Of a stretch of 64,000 nt of DNA, positions 1-10,528 are shown one piece after another (position 1 is the stretch's first letter; every line of letters begins with the position of its first letter). The notes beneath the pieces were generated by a model. The model made no database searches and was not told the DNA's origin. It worked only from the letters and a program-made list of their open reading frames with translations. The stretch spans positions 16,961,001-17,025,000 of the forward strand of contig CM055605.1 in the NCBI GenBank assembly GCA_029379385.1, given 5' to 3'. The position numbers were made by a program, and so were the translations under genes. This DNA is from Quillaja saponaria (lineage: Eukaryota; Streptophyta; Magnoliopsida; Fabales; Quillajaceae).

Positions 1-56
1 ACTAATTTAATTTTTTTTTCTTGTGAATTTGTTGCATATTTATATGTTGATTGAAG

Positions 57-1393
57 CCACTTTTCCCTCGAGTCCTAGGCCACGAAGGTGTTGGGTATGC
101 TCACATTTTTCAATCATGAACAACTATATTTATGATTAGTACAGTAGCCACCTTGATTGTGTAATATTCAATTGCAGTGTTGTTGAAAGCATTGGAGAGA
201 AAGTAACGGGTATAAAAGAAGGAGATCTTGTGATTCCAACCAATATAGGGGAGTGCAAAGAATGTGAGAATTGTACTTCAGGGAAAAGTAACCTATGCTT
301 GAAATACCCTTTGATTTTTAATGGTTTAATGCTTGATCAAACTTCAAGAATGTCTATTAAAGGACAAAAGCTGTACCAACTTATAAGTTGCTCTACACGG
401 TCAGAGTACTGTGTTGTTGATTCCAGTTTGATTCTGAAAATTGATACAAGTGTGCCTCTGTCTCATGCTAGCTTCATCTCATGTGGGTTTTCTACTGGTT
501 TTGGTTCTGCTTGGAAGGAAGCTAATATTTGAAAAGGGTTCAAGTGTGGCTGTTTTGGGTCTTGGAGCTGTTGGTATAGGGGTATGCACTAAGCAATGCA
601 ATGCTTTTAGACATGTCTATTTTTTCACTATGAGGCTAATTATGTGTATGCAGGCTATAAATGGAGCTAAAATTCAGGGGGCAACAAAGATAATTGGGAT
701 TGACATAAATGAGAAGAAGAAAGAAAAGGGAGAAGCTTTTGGAATGATTGATTTCATAAATTCTAGTGAATCTGATAAATCTATTTCAGAACTTGTCCAG
801 GAGTTGACAAGTGGAATGGGTGTTGGAATGCACTGGTGTTGCTTCTCTGCTTACTCAAGCCCTTGAAGCCACTAAAGTGGTATGTCTATTGATCTCTATA
901 ATTTATATCGTGTTATGACGTGTCGTGTGTTTTGAATTTGTATTTTCTATAAAATCATTAGTTTGTATCTTTATGTTTTTTATTCCTCTTCTCCAAAAAT
1001 TATGGTGGAATGCAGGGGAAAGGAAAAGCAATAGCAGTTGGTGCAGGAAATAATGTAAGTGTGTCGATAAGTTTCATGTCCCTTCTGGTTGGGAGAACTT
1101 TGAAGGGTACCATTTTTGGAGGGTTGAAAACCCAATCTGATCTTCCATTTATAGAAGACAAATGCAAAAACAAGGTGATTTTCAATCAATGACTACTTTT
1201 ACTATTTAGTTTGATCTAATATTTTAGCCAAATTTGATTGAAAAACAACATACTAATACTGCATGTTTTTTCTTTAATGCAGGAACTACCGCTTGATGAG
1301 CTTCTAACCCATGAGGTTTCATTGGAAGATATAAACAAAGCAATTGAGCTATCGAAACAACCAGATTGTGTGATAATTCTTATCAAAATTTGA
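57..1393 (+). pseudogene. Alcohol dehydrogenase-like gene, 3' portion, two frameshifts
   Basis: Zinc-type medium-chain alcohol dehydrogenase of the plant ADH-like group; intact relatives interconvert alcohols and aldehydes with NAD(H). Exons read as 57-94, 178-581, 654-879, 1016-1174 and 1283-1393, all with GT...AG introns; earlier exons lie left of the window. Visible motifs are the GHE stretch of the catalytic zinc site (exon 57-94), the structural-zinc pattern C-x2-C-x2-C-x7-C (about 247-300) and the nucleotide-binding GLGAVGIG (about 559-581). The C-terminus ends normally at TGA 1391-1393. Two lesions break it. An extra base near 527-530 creates a TGA at 530-532 between EAN and EKGSS. A gap at about 825, which family comparison suggests is around 11 nt, removes the residues before ECTG and shifts the frame. 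A sequencing error could explain the first but hardly the second. Pseudogene status is inferred; family assignment is firm. Confidence 0.8.
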
Positions 1394-2271
1394 GATTTTA
1401 TTAGATAATTTTTGGGAAATAATGGGTATCTCTATTTTTTCCTTTCTTTTTTTCATGTTTGGAATTATGGTCATATAAGAAAGATATGATGTATACACAG
1501 TTCACATATTTTATTTTATTTCGGTCATATTGCACTGTAATATAATACTCTTTAGTTTATTAGTCAAAGGTGTTATCAAGAAGCAACATTTCACATTAAC
1601 CAAATATAAAACACCATATGAGTGAGGATAAATGAGGAGTGTTTGGTATAAGGTTAACAATACTCAATCCACTGTAACTCCTCTCTTTTTTCTTTTTCTT
1701 TTCTTTTTCAGAAAGAACTCTTGGATTTGTGTTTTATTTTTTTTATTTTTTATCAATTTTATTAAATAAAAAAGAGAGAAACGGGCCATACCATAGTCTA
1801 AGCCACTACATGAAAAAAGAGACTTAACCAAAGCCAAAATAAGGAAACAAACCCATTAAAAAAAAAAAAAAAAAGAAGAAGAAGCTAACTTAAACAATAA
1901 AACAAATGATGGAATACTATCCCATTACAAAATAGCCAACTTGATCAAACAATTTTGGAGACTGTTCTTTGAACTCAATGACTGTCCCTATATAAGTCAC
2001 ATTTTCTAATTACCACATACACATGTATAAGGTTAATAATATATGGGTTCAGTGTTGAAGATGATACTTTCTAATGTAAAGATTAGGAGTGTAAAAAAAC
2101 TGTTTAGATATTTGATAAATTCATGAAAAATTTGTTGGGAAGACACATCCAAGAGCAAGATAAGAAGATAAAACTGTCACCAAATCAATATATATAGCGT
2201 AGGAATTCAACATTCTTTATTGTTTTGCATTTTCCTGTCTCCAGATAATAAGCTACAAAAGCCTCACTAGT
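1394..2271. other. Intergenic, no gene seen
   Basis: AT-rich spacer between the ADH-like pseudogene and the F-box-like relic. It holds pyrimidine-rich tracts (about 1680-1710), a poly(A)/GAA run (about 1858-1883) and no convincing reading frame or RNA gene. Confidence 0.6.
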
Positions 2272-2958
2272 TTACTTATAAACTCTAATAATCAAAACTT
2301 TGCAGGAGTCCAGTGTCAGCCAAATCAAAGGAGCACAGATATGGCTTTGCAATGGGCACTGAGTAAACAACTTGATATTTTCAATCACAGCCCACTCATT
2401 CTGATACAGGTCCTTTAATAACCACACCTTCAGCACACCTCGCCCTCGCCCGTAATTGAGACAACAGACATTCTTACCCATCTGCACAAGACTCCAATTT
2501 TCACCCTGAGAATTATTACGAGACTCTACTGGAAACTTCAAACAGTGAGTAGTCTCAATGCGGAGATCAATTGCAAGAGTAGGGTGATCCCCCACCATGA
2601 GTTGGTCCAGTAAACTATCCCGTCTACAGAAAATGTTTTTGCATCTAAAAATAATTTTTCATTTTCGCATTCTGGAGGAATATAACCAATTTTCTTCCAT
2701 GACATAACATGGCGACAGTCAACACATGCCAATTAAATATATATGTATCATTTGACTCCCTGCCAAGGCTTAGAACCTTCAATTCCCCAGTAAGAGGAAT
2801 GAATGCAATATTAGCATAGCAGCTTTTCAACCCACGGCATTTGGGAACCATCAGAACTACCAGTTATTTTTCCTCGAAACTGATGATTTAGATGCGTCAC
2901 ATCAAAGTCCAATTCCTTTATACGAACAAATTGGGCATCGTAAAAGCTACACTTGAAT
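2272..2958 (-). pseudogene. F-box-associated-domain protein relic
   Basis: On the - strand three overlapping frames together read like the C-terminal half of a plant F-box protein with an F-box-associated (FBA) domain, the substrate-recognition part of SCF ubiquitin ligase adaptors. Pieces in order are 2958-2830 (KELDFDVTHLNHQFRG), 2851-2725 (IPLTGELKVLSLG), 2732-2605 (FSVDGIVYWTNS) and 2598-2272 (LKVWLLKDLYQNEW), ending in a stop at 2272. At least three frame changes (about 2830, 2725 and 2600) make it non-functional. The F-box itself is not present. The reading is cut at 2959 by copia element 1; about 40 bases beyond the element (10165-10205) continue the same open frame on the - strand, after which similarity ends. 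The family call rests on layout and residue pattern, not a search. Confidence 0.5.
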
Positions 2959-2963
2959 GAGAA

Positions 2964-3425
2964 TGTTAAAAATTTCATATGTGGGTTGCTATTAATTGTA
3001 TAATTTTGTTTTAATAATAAAACGAGCTTAAAATTTGGTCTATTTGAGACATGCTAGTAAAAGTCCAAATAGTTTATGTGATCATTTGAGATAGGGCTTA
3101 AGCACACTTCTTATTTGATTAGATGTGGATTGACAATAAGTGTAGGCTGAGTAACTTTATGAGTCTTTAATATGAGGACTTTTAGAGTTTTATCTGATAA
3201 TAAATAGCTAGGTCCCCTCTTCTCTCAATATACATATTTTGCTCCATTGAGAGCTGCCACTAAATACAGAGAGTACGGAGAGGAAGACCTGATTATGTGA
3301 GCATTTACTGAAAGGTGCTTGGCTGAAATTCTACATATTTGCTGCTATGTCTCAATCAGGTACGCAAACCTTATTGTTAATGTGTTCTAAATTCATATAT
3401 GAGATCCTATATATAATATATAACT
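2964..3425 (+). repeat. 5' LTR of copia element 1
   Basis: 462-bp LTR beginning TGTTAAAAATTTC. It ends ...ATAACT, where the 3' copy has ATAACA, so the terminal CA has mutated. It is followed two bases later by the tRNA-Met primer-binding site. Confidence 0.9.
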
Positions 3426-3933
3426 TGTGGTATCAGAGCCTAATCTACATGAATTTAGAACTCTAATATTTATTTATTTAACATAAAATTATAGGATTCA
3501 TATAAGTCAGTTTCTTTCAACTCAAAATCGAACTCTTATATGAATGAAATTGAGCCCAATTTGTTAGGGATTTTAAATGTCTCATTTCTATCTTTAATTT
3601 GATATATTATTTGTATTATTTCATTAACTATAAGTTAAGAAATTTGAATTTTAAAATTCGGGTTGTTTTAAAATCTAAATTAAGTTTTTGATTTGAAAAC
3701 TAAGATTTCACGTTGTTTTGATCAATTTAAATCATAAGTTTAGATTCTGGTATGTTTTCATACATAATTAGTAATCATTCAATAAGTTTAATTCATATTA
3801 TTTTAACAAATTGGAATGAAACCCTTATGAAATAGAGTTAAGGTTCATATCATTATAATTTTAATGATAAAACATGAAATTGTTTTAGGGTTATTGTTAG
3901 AAAAGTAATTTAAAACAAAACACATACAATGGA

Positions 3934-4933
3934 TTGGAGAAAAATCATCAAGAAAGGGTTGAAATGATGAATTTCAGTGACCGGGTCATAACAGACCCGT
4001 TTTACTCCAAACCAGGTCGAATAGACTCGGCTGGAGGAAGAAGATGGTGTCCAGCCGCGGCAAAAGGGAAGCCCACACCCGAAGGTGGCAGGTATGGTAG
4101 ACTTGCTTCCTTCTACAATCCTATTTCCCCTTAATTTTTTACAGAATTAATATTTTGAATTTTAAAATTTTATGGTATGGTTAAATTTGGGATATTATGT
4201 GCATGATATATTGGTTTGGTTAATGATATTTTGTTATGTTTCAAACTAATATGGTTGCACATAAATAATTGTTGAGAACTGTTTAGTTTTCATATTTTAT
4301 ATATTCTAGAACTGTTAACAGTAGGTACTCTCCCTAGTTAGAGCTAAATAATTTTATACTCTCATGTTCTCATAACATGTGTTGGTTAGAATGCTTCTAT
4401 TTCGATTCAATTTTTCAAAGTTACAACATGTGTTTAATTATCCTATAAGATACTTTTAAAATGTATTTCGGTTTGAAATGATAAAATATGAGTAATTATA
4501 TTTTCCCGGCTTGAGAAAATCTCATAGATTTATGTAGATGGTTGCCACTAAAGTGGTCATCCATATAGATTTGTGAGATTTTTGAAAGCTATAGTACGGG
4601 ATGTTTCTTAAATTATTGTATATAGTTTCTTGTCCAAAGGGGATTATTATATACTTTAATTTTGGAAAATACATGAAACATATGGTTTGGGGTATACCGG
4701 CCTAGAAGGTTTATCTGCTCAAAGGTTTCATGGGTTGATCATGAGATCCTCATAGCATGTTATATTCTCTGCCCAAATGGCAGTTTGTAATGATGTACTT
4801 TGGATTCATGGAGAATAAATTTTTATTCATGTTTTTTTTTTTAATTACTCAATTTGTTGATATGTTGCATTATTTGTTATTGAATCAGTTTTCTTAGCTG
4901 TTAATAACAATAGTACTATTATTGAATTGTTGA
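3934..4933 (+). other. Untranslated leader of copia element 1
   Basis: Region between the primer-binding site and gag. A 66-codon frame (3934-4134) is present but shows no recognisable domain. Stretches such as 4500-4800 look like non-coding leader. No independent gene is supported. Confidence 0.5.
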
Positions 4934-5750
4934 ATGGTTTCTAACTTTAAGAAATGGAAGCAAGATGTTGAATTTGTCTTGAGAATTATGAATATCAATT
5001 TAGCTCTGCGTAGTGAGAAACCTGTTGATCTTTATGATGCTAACTCCATAGCTGAGAAATAGGCTTTTGAGAAATGGGAGAGATCAAATAGGTTGAGTTT
5101 GATCTACATAAAGAGATCAATCACTAAACACCTTTTGAGTGGGTTGCCTGAAACTCAAAGTGCCAAAGACTTCATAAAAGCTATGGGGGATAGGTATAAG
5201 GTATCTGATAATGCTGAGACTAGAAAGCTAATAAATGATCTAGCGGGTATGAGATATAAAAATGGAAATGGAGTTCATGAATTTATTCTCAAAATAGTTC
5301 ATGTACAAACCAAGCTTAAAAATAAAGAAATACTAATCCCTGATAGTTTTTTGGTTCACCATTCTCTTAATTCCTTATCACCTGATTTCTCCCAAATTAA
5401 AACTTCCTATAACATCCAAAATGAATCCTAGACCATCAATGACCTTATCTTTAAGTGTGTGGCTAAGGAGGATTAGCTTAAGAAAGAAAAAAAAGAAACC
5501 ACACTTTTTGTTTCCCATTCAAAACCTAGTTCTACCAAGGGTGGTCGAGGTAAGTCTAAATCTACTCATTATAAGAAAACTCTGGATACGAAAAGGCATA
5601 GTACTGGTCAGAAACCTGTTGTGGGTGGTCCTAAGGCTGCCATTAAAAGGGACATTACATGTTTCTTTTGCAAAAAGAAAAGTCATATGAAAACAGACGG
5701 CTTCAAAATAAAATCCCAGTTAGAAAAGAAAAATAAACAAGAAACTCACT
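4934..5750 (+). pseudogene. gag of copia element 1
   Basis: Nucleocapsid/capsid region of the copia polyprotein. The frame opens at ATG 4934 and reads through KWKQDVEFVLRIMNINLALR, a retrotransposon gag opening, with internal stops at 5060-5062, near 5430 and near 5474. A CCHC zinc knuckle is recognisable near 5660-5700 as C-x2-C-x4-H-x4, but its last cysteine is replaced by glycine. All pieces lie in one frame, so decay here is mainly by point mutation. Confidence 0.8.
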
Positions 5751-6420
5751 AGCTTTCGTTTGTTTTGAATCCAATTTAATTAATGGCCTATCAAATTCTT
5801 TTTGGCTTGACAGTGGTGCAACTATTCATGTTGCTTGTACCAAGCAGGGGTTCAAACACAAAAGGAAGCTAAGAGATTTAGAGGCAAAACTTAGAGTCTA
5901 GAATGATGTCGAGGTTGAAGTCAACTCCATAGGAATCGTCTCTTTAATTTTAGAAAGTGGTTTTGAATTTGTTTTGAAAAAAGCTTTTTATGTACCGTCT
6001 TTTAGGCGGAATTTTATTTCAGTTTCTTTATTGGACAAAATTGGTTATTCTTTTAATTTTGGTAATTCAAAAGTTCAGTTGCTTTTAAATTCTAAAATTC
6101 TTGGAATGTATGTTTTGTCTAATGGTTTATACAGAATGATTTTAGCACCCTTAAATATTAATTCCTTATTAAATGCTGAAAAAGTTGTTTCCAAAAGATC
6201 CTTAATTAAAGAAAAATCATCAATACTTTGCCATAAGCGTCTGGGTCACATATCAAGGGAAAGAGTTGAAAGACTCATTAAGGATGGTATCCTACCATCA
6301 CTTGATTTTGATGACTTAGATATTTATGTTGATTATATTAGAGGTAAACTGACTAAGACAAAAAAAAAAGAGGTCAACCTGTGGTTTAGAACTCTTAGAA
6401 ATCATTCACACAGATATTAA
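5751..6420 (+). pseudogene. Protease and GAG-pre-integrase region of copia element 1
   Basis: The aspartic protease active site reads FWLDSGATIHVA (about 5800-5837), keeping the D-S-G triad. Downstream the pre-integrase domain has the zinc-binding-type CHKRLGHIS (about 6229-6255). Stops such as the one near 5898 interrupt the frame. In intact relatives the protease cleaves the polyprotein. Confidence 0.8.
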
Positions 6421-7130
6421 TGGACCCTATTCCACCACTTTATGTAAAACTGTTATTTTATTTCCTTCATTGATGACTTTTCTTGTTTTGGTTTTTTATA
6501 CTTGATTAAAGAAAAATCTGATTCTCTTGATAAATTTATAATTTTCAAAACTGAAGTTGAAAAAAAATTAGGGAAAGTCATTAAGATTGTGAGATCTGAC
6601 CGTGAGGGTGAGTATTATGGCAAACATGGAGTTGATGGACAATATATAAGACTATTTTTCAAGTACTTACAAGAGTGTGGGATTGTTGCCTAATATACTA
6701 TGCCTGGTAGCCCTGAATAAAATGGTGTGGCCGAAAGACGTAATCGCACCTTTAAGGACATGATGAGGAGTATGATGAGTAGGCCAAACTTACCTGAATA
6801 TTTTTGGGGGAAGCCATTAAAATTACCTTGTACATCCTTAATAGAGTTCCCAATAAAACGGTGCCTAAAACACCTTTTAAGTTATGGAATAGGAGAAAGC
6901 CTAGCTTGAAACATTTTTGTGTTTAGGGGTGTCCAGCTGAAGTGAGAATTTATAACCTAAATGAGAAGAAAATTGACCCTAGATCTACCTGATGTTACTT
7001 TGTTGGTTATTTAGATCACTCTAAAGGATACAGATTCTATTGCCTCATACAAGGAACCAAAATAGTGGAATCACAAACTGCCAAGTTCTTGGAATTTGAT
7101 GTTGTTGAGTTGGAAAAGTCTTCATCTTTA
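6421..7130 (+). pseudogene. Integrase region of copia element 1
   Basis: Remnant of the integrase core that inserts element cDNA into the host genome. NGVAERRNRTFKDMMRSMM (about 6722-6777) is the region containing the conserved catalytic glutamate. The preceding part has a stop just before NGV and at least one frame change near 6420-6500. No intact integrase frame exists. Confidence 0.8.
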
Positions 7131-7439
7131 GATCAGGGAGAGCTAAATGAGGGTATTATTATTCCATTATACGATTGGTCATAAGCAACTGTTTCCATGC
7201 CTATTGTGAGAACAAGTGATGGGGGGAAGTAAATGAACAAGCTGAAGTAACACCACTTATTCCCACTGAAACTACTGCATATGTTCCTAATGAAGCTCTT
7301 CAGCAACAAAATCAAGTTGCACAAATACCTATTAGAAGGTCTAAATTGCAGAGAAGGAATGTCATTTCTGATGATTTCATTGTGTATTTGGTTGAAATTG
7401 ATTATGATGTTGGTCATATTGTTAATCTCACTACATATG

Positions 7440-8965
7440 GAGAAGTTGTCTCCTGTCCACAGTCTGACAAGTGGATTGAAGCCATGAGAGAAGAGATGCA
7501 ATCTACGATACATAAAGGTGTATAGGAGTTTGTTGCACTTCCAGACGGTTGCAGACCCATTAGGTGCAAGTGGGTTTACAAGACCAAGAAAGATTCAAAT
7601 GGAAAAATTGAGCATTTCAAAGCAAGACTTGTAAATAAAGGTTTCTCTCAAAGAGAATGTGTGGATTTTAGTGAGTCTTTCTCTCTTGGCTCAACTAAAG
7701 ACTCTTTTAGGATCATCATGGCATTGGTGGCTCATTTTAATTTTGAGTTACATCAGATGGATGTCAAGACAGCCTTCTTAAATAGAGATCTTATTGAAGA
7801 GGTTTATATGGCTCAACTTGAAGGTTTCAAAGAAAATGGAGAGAGTGAACTTGTTTGTAGACTCGCGAAGTCTATCTATGGTCTAAAACAAGCATCTCAA
7901 CAGTGGTTCTTGAAGTTTGATAAGGTAATTAATTCTCTTGGTTTTGTTGAAAACAAGATTGATCATTGAATATATCTCAAAGTCAGTGGGAGCAAATTTA
8001 TCATACTGATTTTATACGTTGATGATATTTTGCTTGTCAGCAGTGACGTTAGTTTATTACATGAGACAAAATTGTTGTTATCTAAGACCTTTGACATAAA
8101 AGATCTTGGGGAGGCATCATTTGTTCTTGGCATTGAAATTCATCTGGACAGATTTCGTCATTTGTTGGGTCTTTCTAAAAAACATACATTGATCGTGTGC
8201 TCGATAGGTTTAATATACAGAAATATAAGCCTGGGGGTGTACCAATTGTCAAGGGTGACAAATTCAACTTGGATCAGTATCTCGTTAATAATTTTCAGAG
8301 GGAGTTCATGAAGAATGTGCCTTATACTAGCGCAGTTGGAAGCTTGTTGTTTCCTTGTGTTTGCACCAGACTTGACATTGCTTTTGCAGTGGGAGTTCTT
8401 GGTAGATATCAGTCAAACCCAAGACCAGAACATTGGGTTGCTGTGAAGAAAGTTATGAGGTATTTACAGAGAACCAATGACTTTATGCTGGTGTATAGAA
8501 AGGTTGATCATCTTGAGTTAATTGGTTACTCTGATTCTAACTTTGCTGATTGCAAGGATGATCTGAAATACACATTAGGATACATTTTCATGTTAGCTGG
8601 GGGAGCCGTATCTTGGAAAAGTTCTAAATAGACAATCACTGCTTCTTCCACTATGTAGGCCAAGTTCATTGCTATTTATGGAGCATTAACACAGGGTACA
8701 TGGTTGAAGAAAATGATAACCTAGTTTTACCGTGGTTGATTTGATCTCTTGACCTCTTAAAATTTAATGTGACAACAATTCTACTGTGTTCTTTTCAAAG
8801 AATAATAAGAACTCTAGTGCATCAAAAGCTATAGATATTAAGTATCTACTACCAGGGATTTAGTGAAAAAGGGAGACATTGTGTTTGAATATATTGAAAC
8901 AAAAAAAATGTTAGTAGATCCTTTAACCAAGGGACTTAGGACTGGGGTTTTCAAAAGTTATGTTG
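7440..8965 (+). pseudogene. Reverse transcriptase-RNase H region of copia element 1
   Basis: The copia RT domain starts around CKWVYKTKKDSNGKIEHFKA (about 7566-7625) and includes DVKTAFLNRDL (about 7760-7792), YGLKQA (about 7877-7894) and the polymerase motif YVDDILL (about 8015-8035). The RNase H part follows (YSDSNFADCKDD, about 8527-8562; VSWKSSK, about 8610-8630). Stops interrupt it near 7523, 7966, 8629 and 8656, and frames change near 8180-8200. It is clearly dead. Confidence 0.85.
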
Positions 8966-9695
8966 ATAACATGAGTATTGTTGAGTCTTTTGATGTTTTC
9001 GGTTAGTGGGAGTTTGCATTGTTTTATTCAAACTAGCTAGCATGTTATGTATGCTATTTGGTATCTTATGTTTTGTTTATATCCTTGTTGGATGGTATAT
9101 TTTATTAATGAAAATAATAGTTATTTTCATTATGATATGATTGATATTGTATGTACACATATGGTTATTTATATATGACATATCATTGCATTAAAATCTT
9201 AAGACTTAGTGTCTGTCTTAAGTGTGATGGTTTTGTCAATTTGGAGGTATGTCTCAAATAACACTAATTGGATATCTCGAGATAGTTGTTGAGACATACA
9301 AGCTTAAAATTAAGCTTAAGTGATTTTTAGTGCTTTGGAAAGCATCCAGTTTTAATGAAATCACCTAGAAGACCGATAATAAAAATAGCATATGTTGATC
9401 ACATTTGGATGCTACTTTCTTGCTACACTACCACATCTAGATCCATTGCAGATTAGGTTGTTGGCATTTGTAACCATAGATTGGTCTTGTATCATTTAAG
9501 TAACACAATGATTGCCATGATTCGATGTTAATAACTTAATTGGCTGGATTGTTTGAAATGCGTCTTGGGACCAAAGTTTTTCTTTCTTTTTTTTAATTGT
9601 GGCAACATAAAAGTTATACATTACCCTAGAGTCATTTTCTAAAATATGTTTTTCAAAATTTTAAAACTACAATTAATGTTGCCTAAGTAGGAGAA

Positions 9696-10159
9696 TGTTA
9701 AAAATTTCATATATAGGCTGCCATTAATTGTATAGTTTTGTTTTAATAATAAAACGAGCTTAAGGTTTGGTCCATTTGAAACATGCTAATAAAAGCCTAT
9801 ATAGTTTATGTGATCATTTGAGATATGGCTTAAGCACACTTCTTATCTGCTTAGATGTGAATTGACAGTAAGTGTAGGCTGAGTAACTTTAGGAATCTCT
9901 AATAAGAGGAATCTTAGAGTTTTATCCGATAATAAATAGCTAGGTCCCCTTTCCTCTCTCAATATGCGTATCTTGTCCCATTGAGAGCTGCCACTAAATA
10001 CAGAGAGAACGGAAAGGAAAACCTGGCTGTGTGAGCATTTACTGAGGCGTGCTTGACTGAGATTCCACATATCCGCTGCTATGGCTCAATCAGGTGCATA
10101 AACCTTATTGTTAATATATTATAAATTCATGTCTGAGATCCTATATATAATTCATAACA
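9696..10159 (+). repeat. 3' LTR of copia element 1
   Basis: 464-bp LTR, TG...CA, preceded by a purine-rich tract and followed at once by the GAGAA target duplication (10160-10164). It aligns end to end with 2964-3425. Confidence 0.9.
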
Positions 10160-10164
10160 GAGAA

Positions 10165-10528
10165 GGCCACAATCCAAATGAAGTAATGGTGAAGCAGTTT
10201 GGTAATAGCGATTTTATTTTTCTAGCTTTACAAAAAAGCATTTTTGTGATTTTAGAGTTCTACAAGCTGCTAAAAGTTGAAACTAAAAAAAAATGAGTTT
10301 TTTTTTTCAAATGGAAAATAAAGGAAACTCAAATAAATTTTAATAATTATTTTATTTAGATAAATATTACCATAATATTTATCAAACTGGTCTTTTTAAT
10401 AATTTTAATAATCAATATTCATTTTTTAAAAATAAAATAAAATAATTTTTTTAATCTCGCAACACTTTTACATTAATTGATCCAAACACTTTTTCAGCTT
10501 TTTATACAACACTTTTTAAACAATTCTA
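10165..10528. other. AT-rich spacer, possible MITE arm
   Basis: About 40 bases continue the F-box-like frame; the rest is AT-rich. GCAGTTTGGTAATAGC (about 10192) loosely resembles the reverse complement of sequence just beyond solo LTR A (about 14610-14640, AACCAAACAGAGCC). A small inverted-repeat element may therefore have been split by that LTR. The similarity is weak and only suggestive. Confidence 0.25.

Larger units (their letters stand above)
2964..10159 (+). mobile_element. Ty1/copia retrotransposon, element 1, complete but decayed
   Basis: Full-length LTR retrotransposon of 7196 bp. LTRs are 2964-3425 and 9696-10159. A primer-binding site TGGTATCAGAGC, matching the 3' end of initiator tRNA-Met, starts at 3428, and a polypurine tract (about 9684-9695) precedes the 3' LTR. 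The 5-bp duplication GAGAA flanks both sides (2959-2963 and 10160-10164). Internal order is gag, protease, integrase, reverse transcriptase, RNase H, the copia order. By eye the LTRs differ at roughly 55-60 of about 462 positions (about 88% identity), so the insertion is old. Stops and frameshifts through gag-pol show it cannot move on its own. It is inserted in the F-box-like relic. Confidence 0.93.

Noticed and set aside
10108..10296. 62-codon frame across the 3' LTR end of copia element 1
   Set aside because: It crosses the LTR/target duplication boundary, so it cannot be an ancestral gene; coincidental.
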